From NCBI GenBank assembly GCA_020852835.1, contig JADZAC010000036.1, positions 1-64,000 on the forward strand: a stretch of DNA of 64,000 nucleotides, in the 5' to 3' direction. The translations under genes and the position numbers were made by a program. Below are positions 16,352-23,819 of the stretch, one piece after another; the first letter of the stretch is position 1, and each line of letters begins with the position of its first letter. The notes under the pieces are model-generated. The model saw only the letters and a list, made by a program, of their open reading frames with translations. It ran no database searches and was not told the origin of the DNA. This stretch comes from Flavobacteriales bacterium (GTDB taxonomy: Bacteria; Bacteroidota; Bacteroidia; Flavobacteriales_F; PHOS-HE28).

Positions 16352-17422
16352 TCACTTGCTGTTCGCCACCCGCACTGTGCTTCCCTCCACCAGGTTCAGT
16401 TGCCCGGTCACCACTACGGATTCGCCGGGTTTCAGGCCTTGCAGCACTTCCACCTGCTCCCCGGCCTCGCGGCCCAGCACCAGGTTGCGGCGCTGCACCG
16501 AGGTGCCCTCGGCGTTCACCACGTACACGTAGGGGTCTTTCACGCCTTCGGCCAGTGCGCCCTTGGGAATGGACAGCATCGGTACGCTCCCGCTGCCCTC
16601 GAAGCGCACGTTCACGAAAGTGCCGCTCTTGAGCGCGTGTTCCTTGTTGTTCTCCACGGCCACCTCCACCCGGTAGTTGTGGTTGGCATCGCCTTGCGGG
16701 CTCACGAAGGTCACCTTCCCCTCGAAGGTGGTGCCGGGATACACCGTGCTGGTGATCGCGGCGCTGCTGCCTTCGCGCAGGCGGTAGGCCGCGTGCTCGC
16801 TCACGTACACCTTTGCCTTCAGGCGGCTCACGTCCACTACTTCCACCACGGCGGTGCCGGCGCCCACGAACTCGCCCACCTCCACGTTCTTCGCCACCAC
16901 GGTTCCATTTACCGGGCTCACCACTTGTGCGTCGCGGAGCTGCTGGCGGATCTGCTCCACTTTCACCTGCTGCGTTTCGAAGTTGAACTTGATGTCGTCG
17001 TAGGTGGATCGCGGCGTGGCCTTGCCGGCGAGCAGCTCGCGGTAGCGCAGCTCATCCTTGCGCAGTTTGCCCAACTGCAGCTCGGCGGCCTGCAGCTCCA
17101 ACTGTTTCCCGGCCACGTCCAAGCTGCCGAGCACTTGGCCTTTGGCCACGCGCGAACCGAGGTCCACGCCCAAGCTCGCCAGTTTGCCCTGGGCCTGCAC
17201 CATCACCTTGGCGCGATCATACGGCTCCAAGGTTCCAGGTACGCTGAAGGCCGCGTCCACTGACTGTTCCTCCACGGTGATCACGTTCACCGGGAAGGCG
17301 AATGCACTGCGGTCCACCGGCTGCTTCGCCGCATCGAGCTTTTCCTTGTTGGCGGCCAGTTTCAGGCCGATGCCCAGGGCCAGTGCAACAAGCACCAGGG
17401 GCAGGATCAGTTTGCGTTTCAT
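16352..17422 (-). CDS. RND efflux periplasmic adaptor (membrane fusion protein)
   Basis: A 356-residue adaptor that bridges pump and outer-membrane channel. It has an N-terminal membrane anchor (LILPLVLVALALGIGLKLA), a biotinyl-lipoyl half motif (GTLEPYDRAKVMVQAQGKL, GSRVAKGQVLGSLD), a helical hairpin (about 105-160), then VVSPVNGTVVAKNVEVGEFV and the beta-barrel and membrane-proximal domains. It lacks a lipobox and so is probably membrane anchored. It lies 33 bases downstream of tolC and upstream of the pump gene. ATG at 17422. Confidence 0.93.
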   Translation of the reverse strand: MKRKLILPLVLVALALGIGLKLAANKEKLDAAKQPVDRSAFAFPVNVITVEEQSVDAAFSVPGTLEPYDRAKVMVQAQGKLASLGVDLGSRVAKGQVLGSLDVAGKQLELQAAELQLGKLRKDELRYRELLAGKATPRSTYDDIKFNFETQQVKVEQIRQQLRDAQVVSPVNGTVVAKNVEVGEFVGAGTAVVEVVDVSRLKAKVYVSEHAAYRLREGSSAAITSTVYPGTTFEGKVTFVSPQGDANHNYRVEVAVENNKEHALKSGTFVNVRFEGSGSVPMLSIPKGALAEGVKDPYVYVVNAEGTSVQRRNLVLGREAGEQVEVLQGLKPGESVVVTGQLNLVEGSTVRVANSK

Positions 17423-17455
17423 GGGTTGTGTTGAGGTGTGGTGGCCGGTGGGAGG

Positions 17456-18778
17456 TCAAAGGGTGTTCACGTAGTCCAGCAGAGTGCCTTTGGCACGCTC
17501 CAGGTCGAGCACGGCCACGGAGCGGTCCAGCAGGGAGGTGGTCCAGTTGTTCCGTGCCTCCTTCAGTTGGTAGTCGGCGTTGAGGAGGTCGCTCAGCGAG
17601 GCGGTTCCCTGCTGGTATTGCAGGTTGGTGTTGGCGAACACGCGTTCGGCCAGCTCCAGGTTGGCGGCATCGTTCTGCACGTTGCTGCTGCTGGCCAGCA
17701 GGCGGGTGTTGGCGTTGCGGTAGTTCAGGGCGAAGCCGAGGTCGGCGTCGCGCTGCTGTTCGCGCAGGCTTTGCAAGGCCAGTTCGCTCTGTTTGATCTG
17801 GCTGCTGCGGCGCAGGCCGCTGAACAGGGGCACGTTCAGTTTCAGGCCGATGGCGGCGTAGTCGAACCAGTTGTCGTAGCTGTCGCCCAGGTCGTTGCCC
17901 TGCGCCATGGCGCCGTAGCGGCCGTAGGCGCTCAGCGTGGGCAAAAAGGCGTTGCGCTTGCGTTTGAGGTCGATGCTGTACAGCAGCTCGCTCTGCTGGT
18001 TGAGCTGGTGCCCCAACACCTTGTCCAGCGAGAATGCGCTGTTGGCGGACTGGGCAGGAGCGGGCTCGCGCGGGGCATCCGCCACGGCCAGCGCCTGCTC
18101 CAACGGCATGCCCATGGCGCGCTTGAGCTGGTCCACGGCCACGGTGTAGTTGGCCTGCGCCACCTGCAGCTGCGAGCTGATGTTACGGCGCGTCACCTCC
18201 ACGCGGTCGGCGTCGAGCTGCTGCACCACGCCTTGCTCCAGGCGCAGCTGCAGGATGGGCACCAGCTCGGCGTATTGCTCCAGGTTGGCCTGCAGCAGCT
18301 GTACCTGTTCGTGGTGCGTTTGGGCTTGGGCGTAGGCCTTGGCCACGTCGTACACCACCTGTTCCTCGGCCTGCTTGGCCTTGATGGCGGCCATGGCCGT
18401 ATTGGGCTTGTTGGCCTGGATGCCGTTGAGCTGCGCCGCGTCGATCAAGGTCTGCTCCGCCTGCACGCTCAGGGTGGTGCTGTACTGGGTGCCGAACTGC
18501 ACGGGCGTGGGCTGGTCGCTGAAGATGCCCGGCGGCAGGATGGTGGTCTGGCGCTTCACGTTGTCGTCCAGCGAGCCGCTGCCGTTGATCTGCGGCAGGT
18601 AGCCGGCCACCGCCTCCCGGGCCTGGGCATCCGCCTTGCGCACATCGTTGGCGGCGATGGCCATGGCGGGGCTGTGCGCCCGGGCGTAGTCGATGGCCTG
18701 CCGCAGGGTGAGCACCTGTTGGGCCTGTGCGCCGCTGGCCAGAGCCAGCGCGAAGAGCATTGCGGAGTGCCACCTCAT
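17456..18778 (-). CDS. TolC-family outer-membrane efflux protein
   Basis: A 440-residue protein with a signal peptide (MRWHSAMLFALALASGAQAQ) and the two repeated long helical hairpins of outer-membrane efflux channels (for example TLRQAIDYARAHSPAMAIA and the second-half repeat LNADYQLKEARNNWTTSLLD). It supplies the outer-membrane exit for the RND pump of the same operon. Its ATG overlaps the marR stop codon (ATGA), showing translational coupling to the regulator gene. Confidence 0.93.
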   Translation of the reverse strand: MRWHSAMLFALALASGAQAQQVLTLRQAIDYARAHSPAMAIAANDVRKADAQAREAVAGYLPQINGSGSLDDNVKRQTTILPPGIFSDQPTPVQFGTQYSTTLSVQAEQTLIDAAQLNGIQANKPNTAMAAIKAKQAEEQVVYDVAKAYAQAQTHHEQVQLLQANLEQYAELVPILQLRLEQGVVQQLDADRVEVTRRNISSQLQVAQANYTVAVDQLKRAMGMPLEQALAVADAPREPAPAQSANSAFSLDKVLGHQLNQQSELLYSIDLKRKRNAFLPTLSAYGRYGAMAQGNDLGDSYDNWFDYAAIGLKLNVPLFSGLRRSSQIKQSELALQSLREQQRDADLGFALNYRNANTRLLASSSNVQNDAANLELAERVFANTNLQYQQGTASLSDLLNADYQLKEARNNWTTSLLDRSVAVLDLERAKGTLLDYVNTL

Positions 18779-19215
18779 TGTTGGATGCGCACGGCGTTGT
18801 CGTTGATGGCGGAAAGCACCCGCAGGCAGGTGGCCACGTCCTTTTCGGCCACGCCTTCCAGCAGTTGCCCGAAAACCTTGGTGCGCACCTGTACCACCTT
18901 CTTCAGGATGGCCTGCCCGGCCTTGGTCACCACCAGGTTCTTGCGGCGCCGGTCCACGGGGTCCATCTGGCGCTCGATCCAGCCGGCCTTCTCCATTTCG
19001 TCGATGGCGCGGAGCATCACGCTCTTGTCCTTGGCGAAATGCTGGGCGAGGTCCGTTTGCACCGCCTCATCGTGGCTGGCCAGAAAGTCGAGGATCCCTG
19101 CCTGAGGAACGGTGATGCCGAGCTGCAGGCGCTCCATCTCCGCCGCGATCACGCGGATGGTGTTGCGCAACATGACCGGCAGCAGCACGGTGAACTGTTG
19201 TGAAAGGGTGTTCAT
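18775..19215 (-). CDS. MarR-family transcriptional regulator
   Basis: A 146-residue winged-helix regulator from the ATG at 19215. The open frame starts 18 codons earlier, inside the promoter. Visible features are the recognition helix region QTDLAQHFAKDKSVMLRAIDEM and the wing WIERQMDPVDRRRKNLVVTKAG, a classic MarR pattern (DxRDRR-like). As the first gene of the marR-tolC-adaptor-RND operon it most likely represses its own promoter. That promoter carries two GTTG-N7-CAAC dyads. The inducing ligand is unknown. Confidence 0.92.
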   Translation of the reverse strand: MNTLSQQFTVLLPVMLRNTIRVIAAEMERLQLGITVPQAGILDFLASHDEAVQTDLAQHFAKDKSVMLRAIDEMEKAGWIERQMDPVDRRRKNLVVTKAGQAILKKVVQVRTKVFGQLLEGVAEKDVATCLRVLSAINDNAVRIQQ

Positions 19216-19222
19216 GGCAATG

Positions 19223-19271
19223 GTTGATGATAGCAACGGGGCAAAATTAGAGAAAGTTGTAAAAAGCAACT
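19223..19271 (-). promoter_or_regulatory. marR efflux-operon promoter with two operator-like dyads
   Basis: On the minus strand there is a TTG (19269-19267), a 17-base spacer and TAATTTTG (19249-19242), a perfect Bacteroidota -33/-7 pair. Two GTTG-N7-CAAC dyads, at 19256-19270 and 19223-19237, are 33 bases apart, about three helical turns. One overlaps the -33 element and the other the likely start site. This geometry suits repression by the MarR protein encoded just downstream. Confidence 0.7.
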
Positions 19272-19476
19272 AAAAAGGCATGAAAATAATTCGGGAGCAT
19301 GGTTGGATGCCTGGGGCGAACCGGCGGAGCAAGGAGATAGACCACGGGTGCAGATTGACGGACGCGGCGTGGAGCCACGAACATCGCCGTTGTTTGAACG
19401 GCCAGCGGAATGAACCGGGTTTGCAGGGGGGGGCAGCGATCCAGCCCGGCATGGGCTGCACCGGCCGCCCTGCGGG

Positions 19477-19914
19477 CTACTTCACGATGATCTCCAGGAT
19501 GTTCAGGCTGGGCGCGCAATTGATGCAGCCCTTTTCCTTTTTCTCCTCCTTGGTCTGTCCGCAGCGGTCCATGGTGTTCGCCAGCAGGTCGATGGACTCC
19601 CCTGGCTTGATCTTCTCCTCGTACTGCTGGTCGTAAACCGCGTACATCCGGAGCCGCACCGCGTGTTCGGTGGATCTGTTGGTGACGCGGTAGATGTATT
19701 GGCAGCCCATCACGATCGGTTTCTTCAGCATCACGGAGATCTCCACGGGGATCGGCGGGATCTTCGCGTCCTCCATGTTCTGCGTGATCAACTCGGCCTT
19801 GAGCGGCTCTCCGAAGGCTTTCGGGTCAATCGGGTTCATTTCCGGCTGGAACGACTGGGCGGTGGCGGCAAAGGGCAGTGCGGCCAGCAGGAACAGGATT
19901 GCGGAGAGCTTCAT
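19477..19914 (-). CDS. Secreted hypothetical protein
   Basis: A 145-residue protein with a clear signal peptide (MKLSAILFLLAALPFAATAQ). The mature part has no recognised domain. It contains three cysteines in the last third (RCGQTKEEKKEKGCINCAP), which could form a disulfide or bind metal, around a charged KEEKKEK stretch. It is transcribed toward the marR operon but separated from it by about 200 bases with no feature I can identify. It lies between ccoP and the efflux operon; no function is proposed. Confidence 0.7.
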   Translation of the reverse strand: MKLSAILFLLAALPFAATAQSFQPEMNPIDPKAFGEPLKAELITQNMEDAKIPPIPVEISVMLKKPIVMGCQYIYRVTNRSTEHAVRLRMYAVYDQQYEEKIKPGESIDLLANTMDRCGQTKEEKKEKGCINCAPSLNILEIIVK

Positions 19915-20029
19915 CGGCGTTTGGGATCAGGTGGTAGACGTACCTGCAAGGCTACGACGGCACCGTTGGGCAGGCAATCGCATGTTGATGTGAATTGCCG
20001 GTGACGAGGAGGGCGCGTTGGCGGCGCGG

Positions 20030-21148
20030 TCACTGGGCAGCCACAACAGCGCTGTCGGCCGGTGTAGCGGCTTCTTCCTTCCACACTTCGCCTTGGGGTG
20101 CTTTCTGCGTTGCACCACCCTTGCCCTGCTGTGCCAGGATGTAGCAGGCCACGGCGCGGATCTGGGCGGGCTGCAACTGGGATTGCCACGCGATCATGCC
20201 CTTTTCCGGCACGCCGTACTTGATGGTCTTGAACACGTTATGAATACCTCCGCCGTGCAACCAGTGGTCGTCGGTGAGGTTGGGCCCCACGCTGAACTCC
20301 GAGCCCGAGGCATCGGCCCCATGGCATGCGGTGCAGTTGGCGGTGAACAGGGTGCGCCCTTCGGCCACCACGGCGGCATCGTCGGTGAAGGTCACGTTGT
20401 TCTCGTCCACGGCATTGGTCTGCGTGGCTTGGAAGGCCGCGATGTCCACCTCGGCCTGGGCCATTTCCTGTCGGTATTCCTCGGTCGATCCGGGCCACAC
20501 CTGGATCACGTGCACGTTCACCAGGTAGATCACGCCCCAGGCGATGGTGCCATAGAAGAGCCACAGCCACCACGGCGGAAGCACGTTGTCAAGCTCCTTG
20601 ATGCCGTCATAGTCGTGGTGAAGCTCGATGTCCTTCTCTTCCTCCAGCTTCACCTGGCGGGTGGTTTTGTTCCAAAGCGCGGTGATGAACGACGGGCCTT
20701 TTGGGGCCTTGGGTGCCATGGCCGGGGCCGCTTCGCCGGCGGCGATGGCAGTAAGGGTGCGCACCCAGCCCAGTTGCAGGATGATGATGATGAAGAGCAC
20801 CGAATTGAGTGCCACCAGCCACCAGAAGGAAGCCTCGTCGGTGATGCCCGTGGCCGGCGGGGTGTGCTGTTGGGCGTGCACGCTTCCGGCCAACAGCAGC
20901 AAGGGCAGGGCCATCAGACTGCGACTGCCGTTGACCAGCTTTCGGCCAATGCCTTCCATGCCCCCGAGGGTGCGCAGGATGCCGGAGAGGGCCAGCACGA
21001 TAATGGCTTGCACACCGGCCAAGGTGCCCAGCACGTAGAGCAAGGTCTTGTCCGCGGCCGCAGCCGCGGGGGCGGCCGCGGACTCTTGGGCGGAGACGCC
21101 CACGGCTACGGCGGCAAGGACGAGGGTGGAAAGGATGCGGAGGTTCAT
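20030..21148 (-). CDS. ccoP: cbb3-type cytochrome c oxidase subunit CcoP
   Basis: Membrane-anchored c-type cytochrome of the cbb3 oxidase; 372 residues from ATG 21148, one base after the ccoQ stop. Order: a signal-like helix, two hydrophobic helices (SFWWLVALNSVLFIIIILQL among them), the CcoP N-terminal signature YDGIKELDNVLPPWWLWLFY with its helix, then one cytochrome c domain with CTACH and the distal Met region VPEKGMIAW. Proteobacterial CcoP has two CXXCH hemes; only one is seen here, as in Bacteroidota relatives I know of. The upstream part of the open frame (to 21247) overlaps ccoQ and is rejected. Confidence 0.93.
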   Translation of the reverse strand: MNLRILSTLVLAAVAVGVSAQESAAAPAAAAADKTLLYVLGTLAGVQAIIVLALSGILRTLGGMEGIGRKLVNGSRSLMALPLLLLAGSVHAQQHTPPATGITDEASFWWLVALNSVLFIIIILQLGWVRTLTAIAAGEAAPAMAPKAPKGPSFITALWNKTTRQVKLEEEKDIELHHDYDGIKELDNVLPPWWLWLFYGTIAWGVIYLVNVHVIQVWPGSTEEYRQEMAQAEVDIAAFQATQTNAVDENNVTFTDDAAVVAEGRTLFTANCTACHGADASGSEFSVGPNLTDDHWLHGGGIHNVFKTIKYGVPEKGMIAWQSQLQPAQIRAVACYILAQQGKGGATQKAPQGEVWKEEAATPADSAVVAAQ

Positions 21149-21149
21149 G

Positions 21150-21353
21150 CTACGGTCGGGCATGGGCTTGTGTTTCGGTGCTGGGGCTGTCGGCCAGTGG
21201 AAGGCTGGCCATGTGGTCGATGTGGCTGCGCCGCGCCTTGCGCACATACAGCAGGGCGATGAGGAACACGCCGAAGAAGATCACGAACGACACCACCGGG
21301 TAGAGGCCGATGCCGGCGATGGTGTCCATGTGGTGCTTGATGAACTTCAGCAT
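21150..21353 (-). CDS. ccoQ: CcoQ-like small subunit
   Basis: A 67-residue single-helix protein (LYPVVSFVIFFGVFLIALLY) with a basic patch after the helix, in the position of ccoQ/FixQ between ccoNO and ccoP. CcoQ stabilises the oxidase complex. Assignment rests on size, topology and place more than on sequence. The ccoP start follows after one base. Confidence 0.8.
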   Translation of the reverse strand: MLKFIKHHMDTIAGIGLYPVVSFVIFFGVFLIALLYVRKARRSHIDHMASLPLADSPSTETQAHARP

Positions 21354-21371
21354 GGGGCGCTGGCTTTGCGG

Positions 21372-23489
21372 TTACTTGGCCGCCTTGCGTTCGGCCTTGA
21401 TGTCGGTGCCCACGCGCTGCAGGTAGGCGATCATGGCAATGATCTCCCGGTCGGCAAGCGCCTCGATGCCGCCTTTCTTGAGCTCGGCTGCGATCTTGGC
21501 GCTCTGCCCGGCCAAGTGCTGGTTGGCTTGCGCCGCGAAGCCCTCCTCGTAGGGCACGCCCATGGTGATCATGGCTTCGATCTTCTTGCGCGTGGTGGTG
21601 GTGTCCAGCACGTCGGTGAACAGGGCAGGGTAGGCGGGCATCAACGAGCCGGGGCTCATGGTGGTGGGGTCCAGCATGTGGTAGTAGTGCCAGCTGTCGG
21701 GGTATTTGCCGCCCACGCGGGCCAAGTCGGGGCCGGTGCGCTTGCTGCCCCACTGGAAGGGGTGGTCGTACACGAACTCGCCGGCCTTGCTGTATTCGCC
21801 GTAGCGCTCGGTCTCGGCACGGAACGGCCGCACCATCTGGCTGTGGCAGGTGTAGCAGCCTTCGCGCACGTAGATGTCGCGCCCGTGCAGTTCCAACGGG
21901 GTGTAGGGCTTCACGCTGCTGATGGTGGGCACGTTGCTTTTCACCAGGAAGGTGGGCACCATTTCCACTATGCCGCCGATGGCCACCACCACCAGGCTCC
22001 AGAAGAGCATCTGCATGGGGCGGCGCTCGATCCAGGTGTGCCAGTGGCCGGCGGGCTCCTTGGCCAGTTTCTCCAGGGCCGGGGCTTCGGCGGGCTCATT
22101 GGCGATGAGCTTGCCCGACCGGGCCGTTTTCACCACGTTGTACACCATGAAGAACACGCCGGTGAGGTAGATGCTGCCGCCCACCGCGCGCAGCCAGTAG
22201 GCGTATTTGATCTCCAGCACGGTGTCCAGGAAGTTCTTGTACACCAGGAATCCGTCGGGGGTGAACTGCTGCCACATCAGGCTTTGGAAGAAGCCGGCGA
22301 AGTAGAGCGGCACCGCATAGAAGATGATGCCCAGGGTGCCCAGCCAGAAGTGCACGTTGGCCAGCTTGGTGCTGTACAGCTTGGTGCCGAACAGGCGCGG
22401 CACCAGCCAGTAGATCATGCCGAAGGTCAGGAAGCCGTTCCAACCAATGCCGCCGATGTGCACGTGGGCCACGATCCAGTCGGTGTAGTGGGCGATGGCG
22501 TTGATGCTCTTCACGCTCAGCAGCGGCCCTTCAAGGGTGGCCATGCCGTAGCAGGTCACTGCCACCACGAAGAACTTCAGCACGGGGTCCTCCCGCACGC
22601 GGTCCCAGGCGCCGCGCAAGGTGAGCAGGCCGTTGAGCATGCCGCCCCAGCTGGGCGCGATCAACATCACACTGAACACCACCCCCAGCGATTGCGCCCA
22701 CTCGGGCAGCGCGCTGTACAGCAGGTGGTGCGGCCCGGCCCAGATGTAGAGGAAGATCAGCGACCAGAAGTGGATGATGGAAAGGCGGTAGCTGTAAACC
22801 GGGCGGTTGGCGGCCTTGGGCAGGAAGTAGTACATCAGGCCCAGGAACGGCGTGGTGAGGAAGAACGCCACGGCATTGTGCCCGTACCACCACTGCACCA
22901 GGGCGTCCTGCACGCCGGCGTACCAGCTGTAGCTCTTGCCCAAGGTGATCGGCAGGGATATGCTGTTGACGATGTGCAGCATGGCCACCGTGACCCAAGT
23001 GCCGATGTAGAACCAGATGGCCACGTACAGGTGGCGCTCGCGCCGCTTGAGGATGGTGCCGAACATGTTGATGCCGAACACGATCCACACAAAGGCGATG
23101 GCGATGTCGATGGGCCACTCCAGCTCGGCGTACTCCTTGCCCTGCGTCATGCCCAGTGGCAGGGTGATGGCGGCGGCGACGATGATCAGTTGCCAACCCC
23201 AGAAGTGGATGTTGCTCAGCGCGTCGCTGAACATCCGCGTCTTCAGCAGGCGCTGCAGGCTGTAGTAGGCCCCGGCGAAGATGGCGTTGCCCACAAAGGC
23301 GAAGATCACTGCGTTGGTGTGCAACGGCCGGATCCGGCCGAAGCTGAAATACTTGGCCAGGTTCAGCGCGGGGTCCACCAGTTGCAGGGCGGCGATCAGC
23401 CCCACAAGCATGCCCACCACCCCCCAGAGGATGGTGATGAACACGAAGTTCTTTACGATGCGGTTGTCGTACTGGAAACGCTCGATCAT
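21372..23489 (-). CDS. ccoNO: Fused cbb3-type cytochrome c oxidase subunits I and II (CcoN-CcoO)
   Basis: A 705-residue fusion of the catalytic subunit and the mono-heme subunit. The CcoN part (about 1-470) has the heme b ligand region RPLHTNAV (H57), WWYGHNAVAFFLT and WAGPHHLLYSALP for the CuB site, and AHVHIGGIGWNG for the heme ligands. The CcoO part has a membrane anchor near 495-520 and the cytochrome c motif GRDIYVREGCYTCHSQMVRP. The fusion is usual in Bacteroidota, whereas proteobacteria have two genes. High-affinity oxygen reduction at low oxygen is the family role. It lies in the order ccoS-ccoNO-ccoQ-ccoP with gaps under 20 bases. Confidence 0.96.
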   Translation of the reverse strand: MIERFQYDNRIVKNFVFITILWGVVGMLVGLIAALQLVDPALNLAKYFSFGRIRPLHTNAVIFAFVGNAIFAGAYYSLQRLLKTRMFSDALSNIHFWGWQLIIVAAAITLPLGMTQGKEYAELEWPIDIAIAFVWIVFGINMFGTILKRRERHLYVAIWFYIGTWVTVAMLHIVNSISLPITLGKSYSWYAGVQDALVQWWYGHNAVAFFLTTPFLGLMYYFLPKAANRPVYSYRLSIIHFWSLIFLYIWAGPHHLLYSALPEWAQSLGVVFSVMLIAPSWGGMLNGLLTLRGAWDRVREDPVLKFFVVAVTCYGMATLEGPLLSVKSINAIAHYTDWIVAHVHIGGIGWNGFLTFGMIYWLVPRLFGTKLYSTKLANVHFWLGTLGIIFYAVPLYFAGFFQSLMWQQFTPDGFLVYKNFLDTVLEIKYAYWLRAVGGSIYLTGVFFMVYNVVKTARSGKLIANEPAEAPALEKLAKEPAGHWHTWIERRPMQMLFWSLVVVAIGGIVEMVPTFLVKSNVPTISSVKPYTPLELHGRDIYVREGCYTCHSQMVRPFRAETERYGEYSKAGEFVYDHPFQWGSKRTGPDLARVGGKYPDSWHYYHMLDPTTMSPGSLMPAYPALFTDVLDTTTTRKKIEAMITMGVPYEEGFAAQANQHLAGQSAKIAAELKKGGIEALADREIIAMIAYLQRVGTDIKAERKAAK

Positions 23490-23492
23490 GGA

Positions 23493-23693
23493 TCAGGTTG
23501 GTTCGTTGGCGATCGGGTGGGTGATTGGCACGTGGGCAGGGCCCGCTGCCGGGGCCGGATCATCCAGCAGGATGCGCACGGCGGGCGAACGGTCGTCGTC
23601 ATATTGCCCCTTGCGCACCGAACGGATGAAGGCCAGCAGGAAGATCCCGGCCATCAGGGTGCTGATCGTGAGCAGGAGGAAAATGACGCTCAT
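23493..23693 (-). CDS. ccoS: cbb3 oxidase assembly protein CcoS
   Basis: A 66-residue protein with one N-terminal helix (MSVIFLLLTISTLMAGIFLL) followed by the CcoS hallmark FIRSVRKGQYDDDRSPAVRIL. CcoS is required for cofactor insertion into the oxidase. It is first in the operon, and ccoNO starts three bases after its stop. The proline/alanine-rich tail is longer than the family minimum. Confidence 0.92.
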   Translation of the reverse strand: MSVIFLLLTISTLMAGIFLLAFIRSVRKGQYDDDRSPAVRILLDDPAPAAGPAHVPITHPIANEPT

Positions 23694-23763
23694 CTGACAA
23701 TTGAAGCAGGCAGCGAAAATGAACTGACCAATGTTACCTCATGTTGATGGTAGTTATGGAAAT

Positions 23764-23781
23764 AACTGACATTTGTCAGTT
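23764..23781. promoter_or_regulatory. Crp/Fnr-type palindrome upstream of ccoS
   Basis: AACTGACATTTGTCAGTT is a perfect 18-base dyad with a TGAC-N4-GTCA core, 74-85 bases before the ccoS ATG. It lies between ccoI (ending at 23820) and ccoS. A weak -7 candidate, TAACATTG, is at 23736-23729. The core and right flank (GTCAGTT) match the site upstream of ccoG. Confidence 0.6.
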
Positions 23782-23819
23782 GAAATGGCCTTGCTTTGGC
23801 AGGTCGCACCGCAGCAGCC

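Noticed and set aside
12810..16532. A 1240-codon open frame on the plus strand over the RND and adaptor genes
   Set aside because: It mirrors real genes on the other strand, is rich in His/Gln/Val/Ala as antisense frames in GC-rich DNA are, and has no recognisable domain.
21048..23747. An 899-codon open frame opposite ccoNO and ccoP
   Set aside because: Same reason: antisense shadow of conserved membrane proteins with low-complexity His/Gln composition.
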